Positions 46,400 through 55,102 of a DNA stretch of 64,000 bases are shown piece by piece. Under the pieces are notes generated by a model. It did not search any database, had not been told where the DNA came from, and was given only the letters and a program-made list of their open reading frames with translations. Origin of the DNA: Xanthomonas sp. CFBP 8443 (GTDB taxonomy: Bacteria > Pseudomonadota > Gammaproteobacteria > Xanthomonadales > Xanthomonadaceae); the NCBI RefSeq assembly GCF_025666195.1, contig NZ_CP102592.1:3286001-3350000 (forward strand), in the 5' to 3' direction. Each line of letters starts with the position of its first letter. Position 1 is the stretch's first letter. The position numbers were made by a program, and so were the translations under genes.

Positions 46400-46425
46400 C
46401 ACGCACGCCCCTATGAGCCACGCGC

Positions 46426-47790
46426 ATGGGTGATTTCATCGGGTCCGTCTGGTGGATGATCGTCAGCCTGGGCGTGCTGGTGACCTTCCACGAGTTCGGC
46501 CATTTCTGGGTCGCCCGCCGCTGCGGGGTCAAGGTGCTGCGCTTTTCGGTGGGCTTCGGCAAGCCGCTGTGGTCGCGCTACGACCGCCACGGCACCGAGT
46601 TCGCGATCGCCGCGATCCCGCTGGGCGGCTACGTGAAGATGCTCGACGAGCGCGAGGGCGACGTGGCCCCGGCCGAGCGCGGCCAGGCCTTCAACAACAA
46701 AAGCGTATGGCAGCGCATCGCCATCGTCGCCGCCGGCCCGATCGCCAACCTGGTGCTGTGCGTGGCGCTGCTGTGGGCGATGTTCGTGATCGGCAAGCAG
46801 GACTACGCCGCGGTCGTCGGCCGCGCCGACGGCCTGGCGCTGCAGGCCGGGCTGCAGCCGGGCGAGCGTATCGTGCGCATCGGCACGCGCGAGGTGTCCA
46901 GTTGGAGCGACGCCAGCATGCAGCTGACCGTGGCGGCGATGGACCGCGCGGATGTGCGCATCCAGACCGAGGACACGCGCGACGGCGCCAGCCGCGTGCA
47001 TACCCTGCGCCTGTCGCAGCTGCCCGCCGGCTTCGACGAACAGCAGGTGCCGCGCCTGGCCGGCCTCACCTGGCACTTCACCCTGCAGCCGGCGGTCATC
47101 TCCGAGGTGACCCCAGGCTCGGCGGCCGATGGCGTGCTGCGCCCCGGCGACCGCGTGCTGGCGGTGGATGGCGCGCCGGTCACCAACGCCGACCAGGTCG
47201 GGCCACAGGTCCAGGCGCTGGCCAGGAACGGCGGCAGCGGCCTGGTCGAGGTCGAGCGCGCCGGCGAGCGCCTGGCGCTGGACGTGCGCCTGACCCCCAG
47301 CAAGGATCCGCGGGTGCAGGGCCTGACGCTGGGCGTGGGTTTCGGAGCCAAGGACCGCCCGGCACCGGCGTTCGACGCCAAGCTGCAGTACGGCCCGCTG
47401 GCGGCGATCCCGGCCGCGTTCCGCGAAACCGGCAAGCTGGCCGGGGACACGCTGGGGGTCATCCGGCGCATGCTGACCGGCCAGGCCTCGCTCAAGAACG
47501 TGTCCGGGCCGATCACCATCGCCAAGGTCGCCAACGTGTCGGCCAAGCAGGGGCCGGACTGGTTCCTGTATTTCCTGGCGCTGCTGTCGCTGAGCCTGGC
47601 GATCATGAACCTGCTGCCGATCCCGATCTTGGACGGCGGGCACTTGCTGTATTACCTTATTGAGTTGGTCAAGGGCAGCCCGCTGAGCGAGCGCGCCATG
47701 GCGGCGGGGCAGGTCGTCGGTCTGACGATGCTGGCCGGGCTGATGGGGTTGGCGTTCTACAACGACATCTTCGGCCAGGCCTTGCGATGA
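46426..47790 (+). CDS. rseP: Site-2 intramembrane metalloprotease RseP
   Basis: RseP cuts the anti-sigma factor RseA within the membrane, releasing sigma-E during envelope stress, and clears signal peptides. It has 454 residues. Zinc motif HEFGH (His22, Glu23, His26), second motif LPIPILDGGH with Asp403, and two PDZ domains between (about 120-210 and 215-300; GLQPGERIVRIG, LRPGDRVLAVDG). It lies just upstream of bamA, whose product's clients trigger this stress response. Confidence 0.96.
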   Translation: MGDFIGSVWWMIVSLGVLVTFHEFGHFWVARRCGVKVLRFSVGFGKPLWSRYDRHGTEFAIAAIPLGGYVKMLDEREGDVAPAERGQAFNNKSVWQRIAIVAAGPIANLVLCVALLWAMFVIGKQDYAAVVGRADGLALQAGLQPGERIVRIGTREVSSWSDASMQLTVAAMDRADVRIQTEDTRDGASRVHTLRLSQLPAGFDEQQVPRLAGLTWHFTLQPAVISEVTPGSAADGVLRPGDRVLAVDGAPVTNADQVGPQVQALARNGGSGLVEVERAGERLALDVRLTPSKDPRVQGLTLGVGFGAKDRPAPAFDAKLQYGPLAAIPAAFRETGKLAGDTLGVIRRMLTGQASLKNVSGPITIAKVANVSAKQGPDWFLYFLALLSLSLAIMNLLPIPILDGGHLLYYLIELVKGSPLSERAMAAGQVVGLTMLAGLMGLAFYNDIFGQALR

Positions 47791-47877
47791 ACCCGATGCT
47801 GATCCACCCGACTCCGCTGTCGTCGTCTTACGCCGGCGCCCATGCAACAACGATATCGACCTCTACCCGGACGTGAC

Positions 47878-50283
47878 ATGACGAGATTTCCCACTCGCCG
47901 CCTGCTAGCCCTCGCCCTCGCCGCCAGCCTCAGCCTGCCGGCGCTGGCCCAGGCGACGGAGCCCTTCACCGCCAGCGACATCCGCGTCGACGGGCTGCAA
48001 CGCATCTCCTCCGGCACCGTCTTCACCTACCTGCCGGTGGAACGCGGCGACACGGTCGACGACGCCAAGGTCGGCGAGGCGATCCGCGCGCTGTACCGCA
48101 CCGGGTTCTTCGAGGACGTGCAGGTCGATCGCCAGGGCAACATCCTGGTGGTCACGGTCAAGGAACGCCCGGCGATCAACAAGCTGACCGTCACCGGCAA
48201 CAAGGACATCAAGAGCGAAGAACTGCTCAAGGGCCTGTCCGACATCGGCCTGACCGAGGGCGGCACCTTCGACCGGCTGAGCCTGGACCGGGTGACCCAG
48301 GAGCTGACCCGCCAGTACAACAACCGCGGCAAGTACAACGTCGAGATCACTCCGACGGTGAGCCCGCTGGACCGCAACCGGGTCGACGTGGCGATCGCGA
48401 TCAAGGAAGGCAAGGCCGCCAAGATCCAGCACGTCAACATCGTCGGCACCGAGAAGTTCGCCACCGAGGACATCCTGGAGAGCTGGGAGTCGCGCGAGCA
48501 CAACTGGCTGTCGTGGTATCGCCGCGACGATCAGTACTCCAAGGAAAAGCTGTCCGGCGACCTGGAGAAGCTCAACTCCTGGTACCTGGACCGCGGCTAC
48601 GTCGATTTCAGCGTCGATTCCACCCAGGTCTCGATCAGCCCCGACAAGCGCAACATGTACCTGACCGCCGGCATCACCGAGGGCGAGCAGTACAAGATCT
48701 CCGACATCAAGGTCACCGGCGACACCGTGCTGCCGCAGGAAGAGGTCGAGAAGCTGGTCATCCCCAAGCCGGGCGACACTTTCTCTCGCGCGCTGCTGGA
48801 GTTCAGCTCCGACGCGATCACCAACACGCTCAGCAACATCGGCTACGCCTTCGCCAAGGTCAACCCGATCCCGACCACCGACCGCGAGAAGCGCACCGTC
48901 GCGATCAACCTGCAAGTGGTGCCGGGCCCGCGCGTGGCGGTCCGCCGCATCGTGTTCAAGGGCAACACCCGCACCTCCGACGAAGTGCTGCGCCGCGAGA
49001 TGCGCCAGTTCGAGAACAGCTGGTACTCGCAGGCCGCCATCGACCGCTCCAAGATCCGCCTGCAGCGGCTGGGCTACTTCGAGTCGGTGGACGTGGAAAC
49101 GCCGCCGGTGCCGGGCAGCAACGACAAGGTCGACGTGGTCTACAGCGTCAAGGAAACCACCTCCGGCAGCTTCACCTTCGGCCTGGGCTATTCGCAGACC
49201 TATGGCGTGACCACCTCGATCCAGCTGTCGCAGAACAACTTCCTCGGCGGCGGCAACCGCGTCTCGGTGGACGCTTCGCGCAGCAGCTATCAGGAGCGCT
49301 ACGCGTTCTCCTACACCAACCCGTTCTTCACCGACGACGGCGTGTCGCTGGGCTACAACATCTCCTACCGCAAGCTGGACTACTCCGACTTCGGCACCGC
49401 CCAGTACAACAGCAAGAACGGCGCGGCGCAGATGATCTTCGGCGTGCCGATCACCGAGAACGACACCGTCTCGCTGATGTTCGGCATCGACAGCAACCAG
49501 ATCACCACCTATCCCAGCTACACGCCGAACGCGATCATCAACTACATCGACGCGATCGGGCAGAAGACCTTCCATGCCTGGCGCAGCGAACTGGGCTGGG
49601 CGCGCGACACCCGCAACGACTACTTCATGCCGACCCGCGGCCTGTACCAGCGCATCGGCCTGGAAGCCACCCTGCCCGGCTCCACCGTCGAGTACTGGAA
49701 GCTGAACTACCAGGTCTCCAAGTACTGGACGATCATTCCCTCGCTGGTGCTCAACACCCGCGCCGAGTTCGGCTACGGCGACAGCTACGGCAGCGACGTC
49801 TCGCGCGACATCTGCGGCGTGGTCCAGAACAACGCCTACACGGCGGCCGAGTGCAATGGCAGCAACCTGCTCCGTCGCGTGACCGCCTCGGGCCTGCCGT
49901 TCTACGAGAACTTCTACGCCGGCGGCACCAACTCCGTGCGCGGCTTCGAGGACAACACCCTCGGCCCGCGCTCGGAGGCCACTGCCTCCTACAGCCGCGG
50001 CCAGCCGCTGGGCGGCTCGTTCAAGACCGTGGGCTCGGCGGAAATGTATTTCCCGAAGCTGTTCGACAGCCCGTCGGCGCGCATCTCGGCGTTCATCGAC
50101 GTCGGCAACGTGTTCAACGGCGTGGACAACTACAAGACCAACGAACTGCGCGCCTCCACCGGCGTGGCGCTGCTGTGGCGGGCACCGGTCGGCCCGATCT
50201 CGATCAGCTACGCGTTCCCGTTGAAGAAGGAAGACAACGACGAGATCGAGCGCCTGCAGTTCACGTTTGGTGGGCAGTTCTAA
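47878..50283 (+). CDS. bamA: Outer-membrane protein assembly factor BamA
   Basis: BamA, the essential core of the BAM complex that folds beta-barrel proteins into the outer membrane. It has 801 residues from ATG 47878, which gives a clean signal peptide (LLALALAASLSLPALAQA); an ATG at 47842 adds 12 residues. Five POTRA domains (about 25-425) are followed by the 16-strand barrel with the loop-6 motif VRGFEDN. The final residues FTFGGQF end in Phe as expected for an outer-membrane barrel. skp, which usually follows, is absent; lpxD comes next after 308 bp. Confidence 0.97.
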   Translation: MTRFPTRRLLALALAASLSLPALAQATEPFTASDIRVDGLQRISSGTVFTYLPVERGDTVDDAKVGEAIRALYRTGFFEDVQVDRQGNILVVTVKERPAINKLTVTGNKDIKSEELLKGLSDIGLTEGGTFDRLSLDRVTQELTRQYNNRGKYNVEITPTVSPLDRNRVDVAIAIKEGKAAKIQHVNIVGTEKFATEDILESWESREHNWLSWYRRDDQYSKEKLSGDLEKLNSWYLDRGYVDFSVDSTQVSISPDKRNMYLTAGITEGEQYKISDIKVTGDTVLPQEEVEKLVIPKPGDTFSRALLEFSSDAITNTLSNIGYAFAKVNPIPTTDREKRTVAINLQVVPGPRVAVRRIVFKGNTRTSDEVLRREMRQFENSWYSQAAIDRSKIRLQRLGYFESVDVETPPVPGSNDKVDVVYSVKETTSGSFTFGLGYSQTYGVTTSIQLSQNNFLGGGNRVSVDASRSSYQERYAFSYTNPFFTDDGVSLGYNISYRKLDYSDFGTAQYNSKNGAAQMIFGVPITENDTVSLMFGIDSNQITTYPSYTPNAIINYIDAIGQKTFHAWRSELGWARDTRNDYFMPTRGLYQRIGLEATLPGSTVEYWKLNYQVSKYWTIIPSLVLNTRAEFGYGDSYGSDVSRDICGVVQNNAYTAAECNGSNLLRRVTASGLPFYENFYAGGTNSVRGFEDNTLGPRSEATASYSRGQPLGGSFKTVGSAEMYFPKLFDSPSARISAFIDVGNVFNGVDNYKTNELRASTGVALLWRAPVGPISISYAFPLKKEDNDEIERLQFTFGGQF

Positions 50284-50401
50284 GAACTGCCCACCCGCCG
50301 CCAGGGAGCGCGTCATCGCGTTCGCGCTGACGCCCCACGATTCGCGATGCGAATCGCGGGCCCCGGCTCGTCTTCTCCCAAATCCCCGCGCCTGTCGGCG
50401 C

Positions 50402-50422
50402 GCCCCCTTTACTAAAGGGGGC
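50402..50422. repeat. GCCCCCTTT/AAAGGGGGC palindrome after bamA
   Basis: Perfect 9-bp arms with a 3-nt loop (ACT). A stable hairpin, followed on the plus strand by GGCTTGGC without a U tract. It may be a dispersed repeat or a weak terminator. Confidence 0.6.
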
Positions 50423-50556
50423 TTGGCTGCGGTCAGTTGGCTGTGATCTTGGCTTGGCATGAGCAAGGCAGGGCTTTTTCCAGTCGGCTGATCGCAAGCT
50501 GGGCGTTCGGCAGGCGGCGGCTGATCGGGCCGCACTGCCTGCGGCACAGGCGCAGC

Positions 50557-50585
50557 ATGACCGTGCCGATGGCACGCGGTAGAAT
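50557..50585 (+). promoter_or_regulatory. Candidate lpxD promoter
   Basis: ATGACC (50557-50562), 17 bp, TAGAAT (50580-50585). The predicted transcription start, 6-7 nt after the -10, falls on the GTG start codon at 50592, so the mRNA may be leaderless. No ribosome-binding site precedes that GTG. Confidence 0.55.
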
Positions 50586-50591
50586 CCCTGC

Positions 50592-51614
50592 GTGAATATT
50601 CCTTCCCATACCGCATACGAGATCGCCGAGCGCTTCGGCCTGCAGGTGCATGGCGACGGCAACGTCGCCGTGCATGGCGTCGCCACGCTGGCGCATGCCG
50701 GCCCCGGGCAGCTCAGCTTCCTGGCCAATCCGCGCTACCGCGCGCAGCTGGCCGACAGCACCGCCGCGGTGGTGGTGCTGCGCGCCGACGATGCCGAAGC
50801 GGCGCCTGGCACCGCGCTGATCGCGCGCGATCCGTACGTCGCCTTCGCCAAGATCGCCGCGCTGTTCGACGTGGCGCCGGCGCGTCCGCCCGGCATCCAT
50901 CCCAGCGCCAGCATCGACCCCAGCGCGCAGGTCTCCCCCAGCGCCCACATCGGCGCCTTCGTCAGCATCGGCGCGCGCAGCGTGATCGGCGACGGTTGCG
51001 TGATCGGCCCGGGCTGCGTGATCGGCGACGACTGCCAGGTCGGCGCCGGCGGCGAACTGATCGCCCGGGTCACCCTGGTCACCCGCGTGCGCCTGGGACA
51101 ACGCGTGCGCATCCACCCAGGCGCGGTGCTCGGCGCCGACGGTTTCGGCCTGGCGATGGACGCCGGCCACTGGATCAAGGTGCCGCAGCTCGGCGGCGTG
51201 GTGATCGGCGACGATTGCGAGATCGGCGCCAACGCCTGCGTCGACCGCGGCGCGCTGGAGGACACCACGCTCGAGGAAGACGTGCGCCTGGACAACCTGG
51301 TGCAGGTCGCGCACAACGTGCACATCGGCGCGCACAGCGCGATCGCCGGCTGCACCGGCATCGCCGGCAGCGCCAAGATCGGCCGCTACTGCATGCTCGG
51401 CGGTGCGGTCGGCGTGGTCGGCCACCTGGAAATCTGCGACAAGGTGGTGATCACCGGCAAATCGGTGGTGCGCAACTCCATCCATGAGCCGGGCGAGTAT
51501 TCCTCCGGCACCCCGTTGACCGACAACCGCACGTGGCGCAAGAACGCCGCGCGCTTCAAGCAGCTCGATGCCCTGGCCCGTCGCATCCTGTCTGTAAGCA
51601 AGGAGAAGCAATGA
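50592..51614 (+). CDS. lpxD: UDP-3-O-(3-hydroxyacyl)glucosamine N-acyltransferase
   Basis: LpxD adds the N-linked acyl chain in the third step of lipid A synthesis. It has 340 residues: an N-terminal uridine-binding domain (1-100), a left-handed beta-helix (hexapeptide repeats, about 105-300) and catalytic His241 in DNLVQVAHNVHIG. The start is GTG 50592. It overlaps fabZ by ATGA, opening a tightly packed lpxD-fabZ-lpxA-lpxB-rnhB series. Confidence 0.97.
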   Translation: MNIPSHTAYEIAERFGLQVHGDGNVAVHGVATLAHAGPGQLSFLANPRYRAQLADSTAAVVVLRADDAEAAPGTALIARDPYVAFAKIAALFDVAPARPPGIHPSASIDPSAQVSPSAHIGAFVSIGARSVIGDGCVIGPGCVIGDDCQVGAGGELIARVTLVTRVRLGQRVRIHPGAVLGADGFGLAMDAGHWIKVPQLGGVVIGDDCEIGANACVDRGALEDTTLEEDVRLDNLVQVAHNVHIGAHSAIAGCTGIAGSAKIGRYCMLGGAVGVVGHLEICDKVVITGKSVVRNSIHEPGEYSSGTPLTDNRTWRKNAARFKQLDALARRILSVSKEKQ

Positions 51615-52066
51615 GCCACGAACAGACACTGCCGGACATCACCCAGATCAAGGCCTTGATCCCGCACCGCTATCCTTTCCTGCTGGTGGACAAGGTGGTG
51701 TCGCTCGACTTCGAGAACCGCAAGATCGTTGCGCACAAGAACGTCAGCGTCAACGAACCGTTCTTCCAGGGCCACTTCCCGGGCCAGCCGATCATGCCCG
51801 GCGTGCTGATCATCGAAGCGCTGGCCCAGGCCGGCGGTGTGCTGACCCAGCTGGCGTTGGGCCGCGACGCGCAGTCCAAGCTGTTCTACATGGTCAAGGT
51901 CGACAACGCCCGCTTCAGCAGCCAGGTCGTGCCCGGCGACGTGCTGGAGCTGCACGTGCAAATCAAGCGCGTGATCCGCAACATGGCCGTGTACTACGGC
52001 GAAGCCAAGGTCGACGGCAAGGTCGTCGCCTGCGCCGAGGTGCTGTGCGCCGGCACCCGCGAATGA
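51611..52066 (+). CDS. fabZ: 3-hydroxyacyl-ACP dehydratase FabZ
   Basis: FabZ dehydrates beta-hydroxyacyl-ACP in fatty-acid elongation and competes with LpxA for hydroxyacyl-ACP. It has 151 residues of the hotdog fold. Catalytic His55 ([10 protein letters not shown]) and Glu69 ([12 protein letters not shown]) are present. ATG 51611 overlaps the lpxD stop and follows AGGAG in the lpxD 3' end. Confidence 0.98.
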   Translation: MSHEQTLPDITQIKALIPHRYPFLLVDKVVSLDFENRKIVAHKNVSVNEPFFQGHFPGQPIMPGVLIIEALAQAGGVLTQLALGRDAQSKLFYMVKVDNARFSSQVVPGDVLELHVQIKRVIRNMAVYYGEAKVDGKVVACAEVLCAGTRE

Positions 52067-52085
52067 GCCTGGCAGGAGACCTGCA

Positions 52086-52877
52086 ATGAGCGACAACGCC
52101 CCCCTCATCCATCCGTCCGCGGTGATCGACCCGTCGGCCAAGCTGGCGGCGGACGTGCGCGTCGGCGCCTTCAGCCTGATCGGCGCCGAGGTCGAGATCG
52201 GCGAAGGCAGCGTGATCGGCTCGCATTGCAGCATCGTCGGTCCGACCCGGATCGGCCGCAACAACCATCTGGTCGGGCACGTCGCGCTCGGCGGCGATCC
52301 GCAGGACAAGAAGTTCGCCGGCGAGCGCACCGAACTGGTGATCGGCGACCGCAACGTGATCCGCGAATTCGTCACCGTCAGCCGCGGCACCGGCAACGGC
52401 GGCGGCATCACCCGCGTCGGCAGCGACAACTGGTTTCTGGCCTACACCCACGTCGCCCATGACTGCGTGGTCGGCGACCATTGCGTGTTCTCCAACAACA
52501 CCACCCTGGCCGGGCATGTCGAAGTCCGCGACCACGTGATCATCAGCGGCTTCGCCGGCGCGCACCAGTTCTGCCGCATCGGCGATCACGCCTTCCTCGG
52601 CATGGGCGCGCTGATCAACGGCGACGTGCCGCCGTTCACCATGGTCGGCGGCAACTCGCTGGGACGCCCCCGCGGCATCAACAGCGAAGGCCTCAAGCGC
52701 CGCGGCTTCGACACCGAGCGCCTGGCCGTGATCAAGCGCGCCTACCGCGCGCTATACGTGGCCGGGCTGCCGCTGGCCGAAGCCAAGCAGCAACTGGCGG
52801 TACTGGCCGAAAACAGCGAGGACGTGCGCGCGATGCTGGAATTCATCGAAGCCAGCGAGCGGCCGTTGTTGCGATGA
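52086..52877 (+). CDS. lpxA: UDP-N-acetylglucosamine acyltransferase
   Basis: LpxA, the first enzyme of lipid A synthesis. It has 263 residues with the left-handed beta-helix and C-terminal helices. The catalytic base His125 ([10 protein letters not shown], at the same number as in E. coli) is present. ATG 52086 follows AGGAG. Its last codons overlap the lpxB start as ATGA. Confidence 0.98.
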   Translation: MSDNAPLIHPSAVIDPSAKLAADVRVGAFSLIGAEVEIGEGSVIGSHCSIVGPTRIGRNNHLVGHVALGGDPQDKKFAGERTELVIGDRNVIREFVTVSRGTGNGGGITRVGSDNWFLAYTHVAHDCVVGDHCVFSNNTTLAGHVEVRDHVIISGFAGAHQFCRIGDHAFLGMGALINGDVPPFTMVGGNSLGRPRGINSEGLKRRGFDTERLAVIKRAYRALYVAGLPLAEAKQQLAVLAENSEDVRAMLEFIEASERPLLR

Positions 52878-54166
52878 ATGCCGGGACCGGGGACCGGGGA
52901 CCAGGGACCCGGGAACAGCGAGGAGTCGATGTACTGGGCGTTGCCGGTCCCCGGTCCCCGGTCCCCGGTCCCCGCTCCATCCGCATCGCCCTCGTCGCCG
53001 GCGAGGCCTCCGGCGACCAGCTCGGTGCCGGACTGATCGAGGCGCTGCGCGCGCGGTACCCGGATGCCGAGTTCGCCGGCATCGGCGGCGATGCGATGCG
53101 CAACGCCGGTTGCCAGACCTGGTTCGATGCCAGCGAACTGGCGGTGATGGGCCTGATGGAAGTACTGCGGCATCTGCCGCGCCTGCTGAAACTGCGCCGC
53201 GCGCTGCGCGAGCGCCTGCTGGACTGGCGCCCGGACGTGTTCGTCGGCGTCGATGCGCCCGACTTCAATCTCGGCGTGGAGCGCTGGCTCAAGCAGCGCG
53301 GCATCCGCACCGTGCACTACGTGAGCCCGTCGGTCTGGGCCTGGCGCGAGAAGCGCGCGGCCAAGATCGGCGCCAGCGCCGACATGGTGCTGTGCCTGTT
53401 CCCGATGGAACCGCCGATCTACGCCAGGCACGGCGTGGATGCGCGCTTCGTCGGCCACCCGATGGCCGATGCGATCGCGCTGGAAGGCGACCGCGACGCG
53501 GCGCGCGCCGAACTCGGCCTGCCGGCCGCCGCGACCGTGTTGGCGGTGCTGCCGGGCAGCCGCCTGGGCGAGATCGGCCGGCTCGGCGATACCTTCTTCG
53601 CCGCCGCCTGGCAGGTGCTGCAGCAGACGCCGGGCGCGCACGTGGTGGTGCCGGCGGCCAACGCCGCGTGCAAGGCGCTGATCGCCGAACAGCTGTCGCG
53701 TTCGGCCTTGCCGGTGGTGTATTCGCACCTGCTCGACGGCCAGGCGCGCACGGCGCTGCTGGCCGCCGACGTGGTGCTGCTGGCCTCCGGCACCGCGACG
53801 CTGGAGACCATGCTGGTGAAGCGGCCGATGGTGGTCGGCTACAAGGTCGCGCCGCTGACCTACCGCATCGTCAAGGCGCTGGGCCTGCTGAAGGTCGACC
53901 GCTACGCGCTGCCCAACATCCTCGCCGGCCGCGATCTGGCGCCGGAACTGATGCAGGACGACTGCACCGCGGACAAATTGTCGGCCGCGCTGCTGCACTG
54001 GCTGCGCGACCCGCAGGCGGTGGAGGCGCTGCAACCCGAATACCTGCGCTTGCATCAGTTGCTGCGCCAGGACGCGTCGGTGCGGGCTGCCGATGCGGTG
54101 GCGGAATTGCTGGGGGGCCGGGACTCGGGACTCGGGACGCGGGACGCGAAAGAAGCAACGGCATGA
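52874..54166 (+). CDS. lpxB: Lipid A disaccharide synthase with repeat-encoded N-terminal extension
   Basis: LpxB (GT19) joins UDP-2,3-diacylglucosamine to lipid X. The 430-residue protein has the enzyme core from [19 protein letters not shown] (about residue 36) to about 413, including [12 protein letters not shown] and the nucleotide-sugar region [22 protein letters not shown]. Residues 3-35 are encoded by heptamer element 3 ([10 protein letters not shown], then [12 protein letters not shown]) and residues about 416-425 by the left arm of element 4. E. coli LpxB has 382 residues and only 8 before this core. ATG 52874 overlaps the lpxA stop; no ATG, GTG or TTG lies in frame between it and the core, so the extension is probably translated. 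Confidence 0.93.
   Translation: MNAGTGDRGPGTREQRGVDVLGVAGPRSPVPGPRSIRIALVAGEASGDQLGAGLIEALRARYPDAEFAGIGGDAMRNAGCQTWFDASELAVMGLMEVLRHLPRLLKLRRALRERLLDWRPDVFVGVDAPDFNLGVERWLKQRGIRTVHYVSPSVWAWREKRAAKIGASADMVLCLFPMEPPIYARHGVDARFVGHPMADAIALEGDRDAARAELGLPAAATVLAVLPGSRLGEIGRLGDTFFAAAWQVLQQTPGAHVVVPAANAACKALIAEQLSRSALPVVYSHLLDGQARTALLAADVVLLASGTATLETMLVKRPMVVGYKVAPLTYRIVKALGLLKVDRYALPNILAGRDLAPELMQDDCTADKLSAALLHWLRDPQAVEALQPEYLRLHQLLRQDASVRAADAVAELLGGRDSGLGTRDAKEATA
52883..52972. repeat. Heptamer inverted-repeat element 3 inside the lpxB 5' end, GGGACCG variant
   Basis: Left arm: five heptamers, GGGACCG twice then GGGACCA, GGGACCC and GGGAACA (52883-52917). Right arm: four perfect CGGTCCC units (52945-52972). 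Spacer 27 bp. The right arm matches the CCG form of the left arm. The element starts 6 bp after the lpxA stop and is read through as the LpxB N terminus. Confidence 0.9.
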
Positions 54167-54235
54167 AGCGCTCGGATCCAGCATCGCCGCAGCAGGAACT
54201 GCTCTGCGAGTCCCGGGTTCGGGGTCCCGTGTCCC
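54120..54235. repeat. Heptamer inverted-repeat element 4 across the lpxB-rnhB junction
   Basis: Left arm: GGGACTC twice and GGGACGC twice (54120-54147), coding the end of LpxB. Right arm: four heptamer slots (54208-54235), GAGTCCC, a degenerate unit, GGGTCCC, GTGTCCC, coding the start of RnhB. The 60-bp spacer holds the lpxB stop and rnhB start codons (ATGA). Confidence 0.85.
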
Positions 54236-54894
54236 GGCTGCTCTACGCCGGCGTCGACGAGGCCGGGCGTGGCCCGCTGGCTGGGCCGGTGGCGGTGGCG
54301 GCGGTGGTGTTCGATCCGTCGCGGCCGCGCATCAACGGTTTGAACGATTCCAAGCAGCTCAACGCCGAGCGCCGCGAGCAGCTGTATGCGCGCATCGTCG
54401 AACGCGCGCTGGCCTGGTCGGTGGTGTTGATCGACAACGAGGAGATCGACCGCATCAACATCTATCAGGCGACGATGCTCGGCATGCGTCGCGCGGTCGA
54501 GGGCGTAGCCCACGTCGCCCAGTTCGCGCGCATCGACGGCAACCGCATCCCCAAGGGCCTGCCGTGCGCGGCCGAAGCGCTGATCGGCGGCGATGCGCTC
54601 GACCGCGCGATCATGGCCGCCTCGATCGTGGCCAAGGTCACCCGCGACCGCCTGATGCGGCAGTTGCACGAGCAGCACCCGCACTACCGCTTCGACCTGC
54701 ACAAGGGCTACAGCACGCCCGCGCATCTTGCCGCGCTGCAGACCCATGGCCCGTGCCCGCAGCACCGGCGCAGCTTCGCGCCGGTGCGCCGTGCGCTGGG
54801 GGAGCCGGGACTCGGGACGTGGGACTCGGGACTCGGCATCGCGAATGCGAATTTCGCTGGCGCAGGCGCGACGGAAGCGATCAACGACGGCTAG
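54163..54894 (+). CDS. rnhB: Ribonuclease HII with repeat-encoded ends
   Basis: RNase HII cuts RNA in RNA-DNA hybrids and starts removal of misincorporated ribonucleotides. The core begins [20 protein letters not shown] (Asp32, Glu33 catalytic) and continues with [21 protein letters not shown] and HKGYSTPAH to about residue 212. The 243-residue product is longer than E. coli RnhB (198): residues about 15-25 come from the right arm of heptamer element 4 and about 215-225 ([12 protein letters not shown]) from the left arm of element 5. ATG 54163 overlaps the lpxB stop. Confidence 0.93.
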   Translation: MKRSDPASPQQELLCESRVRGPVSRLLYAGVDEAGRGPLAGPVAVAAVVFDPSRPRINGLNDSKQLNAERREQLYARIVERALAWSVVLIDNEEIDRINIYQATMLGMRRAVEGVAHVAQFARIDGNRIPKGLPCAAEALIGGDALDRAIMAASIVAKVTRDRLMRQLHEQHPHYRFDLHKGYSTPAHLAALQTHGPCPQHRRSFAPVRRALGEPGLGTWDSGLGIANANFAGAGATEAINDG

Positions 54895-55037
54895 GCCTCG
54901 CTCAACCCCAAATGAGACCCGTCCCGAGTCCCGAGTCCCGAGTCCCGAGTCCCGAGTCCCGAGTCCCGAGTCCCGAGTCCCGAGTCCCGAGTCCCGAGTC
55001 CCGAGTCCCGAGTCCCGAGTCCCGAGTCCCGAGTCCG
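54807..55037. repeat. Heptamer inverted-repeat element 5 with (GAGTCCC)15 array before dnaE
   Basis: Left arm: GGGACTC, GGGACGT, GGGACTC, GGGACTC (54807-54834), in the rnhB 3' end. Right arm: a degenerate start (GAGACCC, 54914-54920), then 15 perfect tandem GAGTCCC units (54926-55030) and one GAGTCCG (55031-55037). The array ends 66 bp before the dnaE start. Perfect long arrays of this kind are prone to change in copy number. Confidence 0.95.
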
Positions 55038-55102
55038 CCCTGTCAAGCCTTGTTCGCCCCGCCTCCCGCCGCTAACCTGACCGGGCATCGTCCTGGTTCC
55101 GC

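Larger units (their letters stand above)
50284..50591. other. Gene-free gap between bamA and lpxD with palindromes
   Basis: No gene is seen in about 308 bp where skp usually lies. It contains CGATTCGC-GAT-GCGAATCG (50338-50356) and GCCCCCTTT-ACT-AAAGGGGGC (50402-50422), the latter a hairpin that could end bamA transcription, and the lpxD promoter at its end. Confidence 0.65.

Noticed and set aside
47905..50616. A 903-codon frame on the minus strand opposite bamA
   Set aside because: Antisense shadow of bamA with Asp/Val/His-rich low-complexity sequence.
54914..55037. CRISPR array
   Set aside because: The repeats are 7 bp, directly adjacent and without spacers, and no cas genes are nearby. 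It is a tandem heptamer array.
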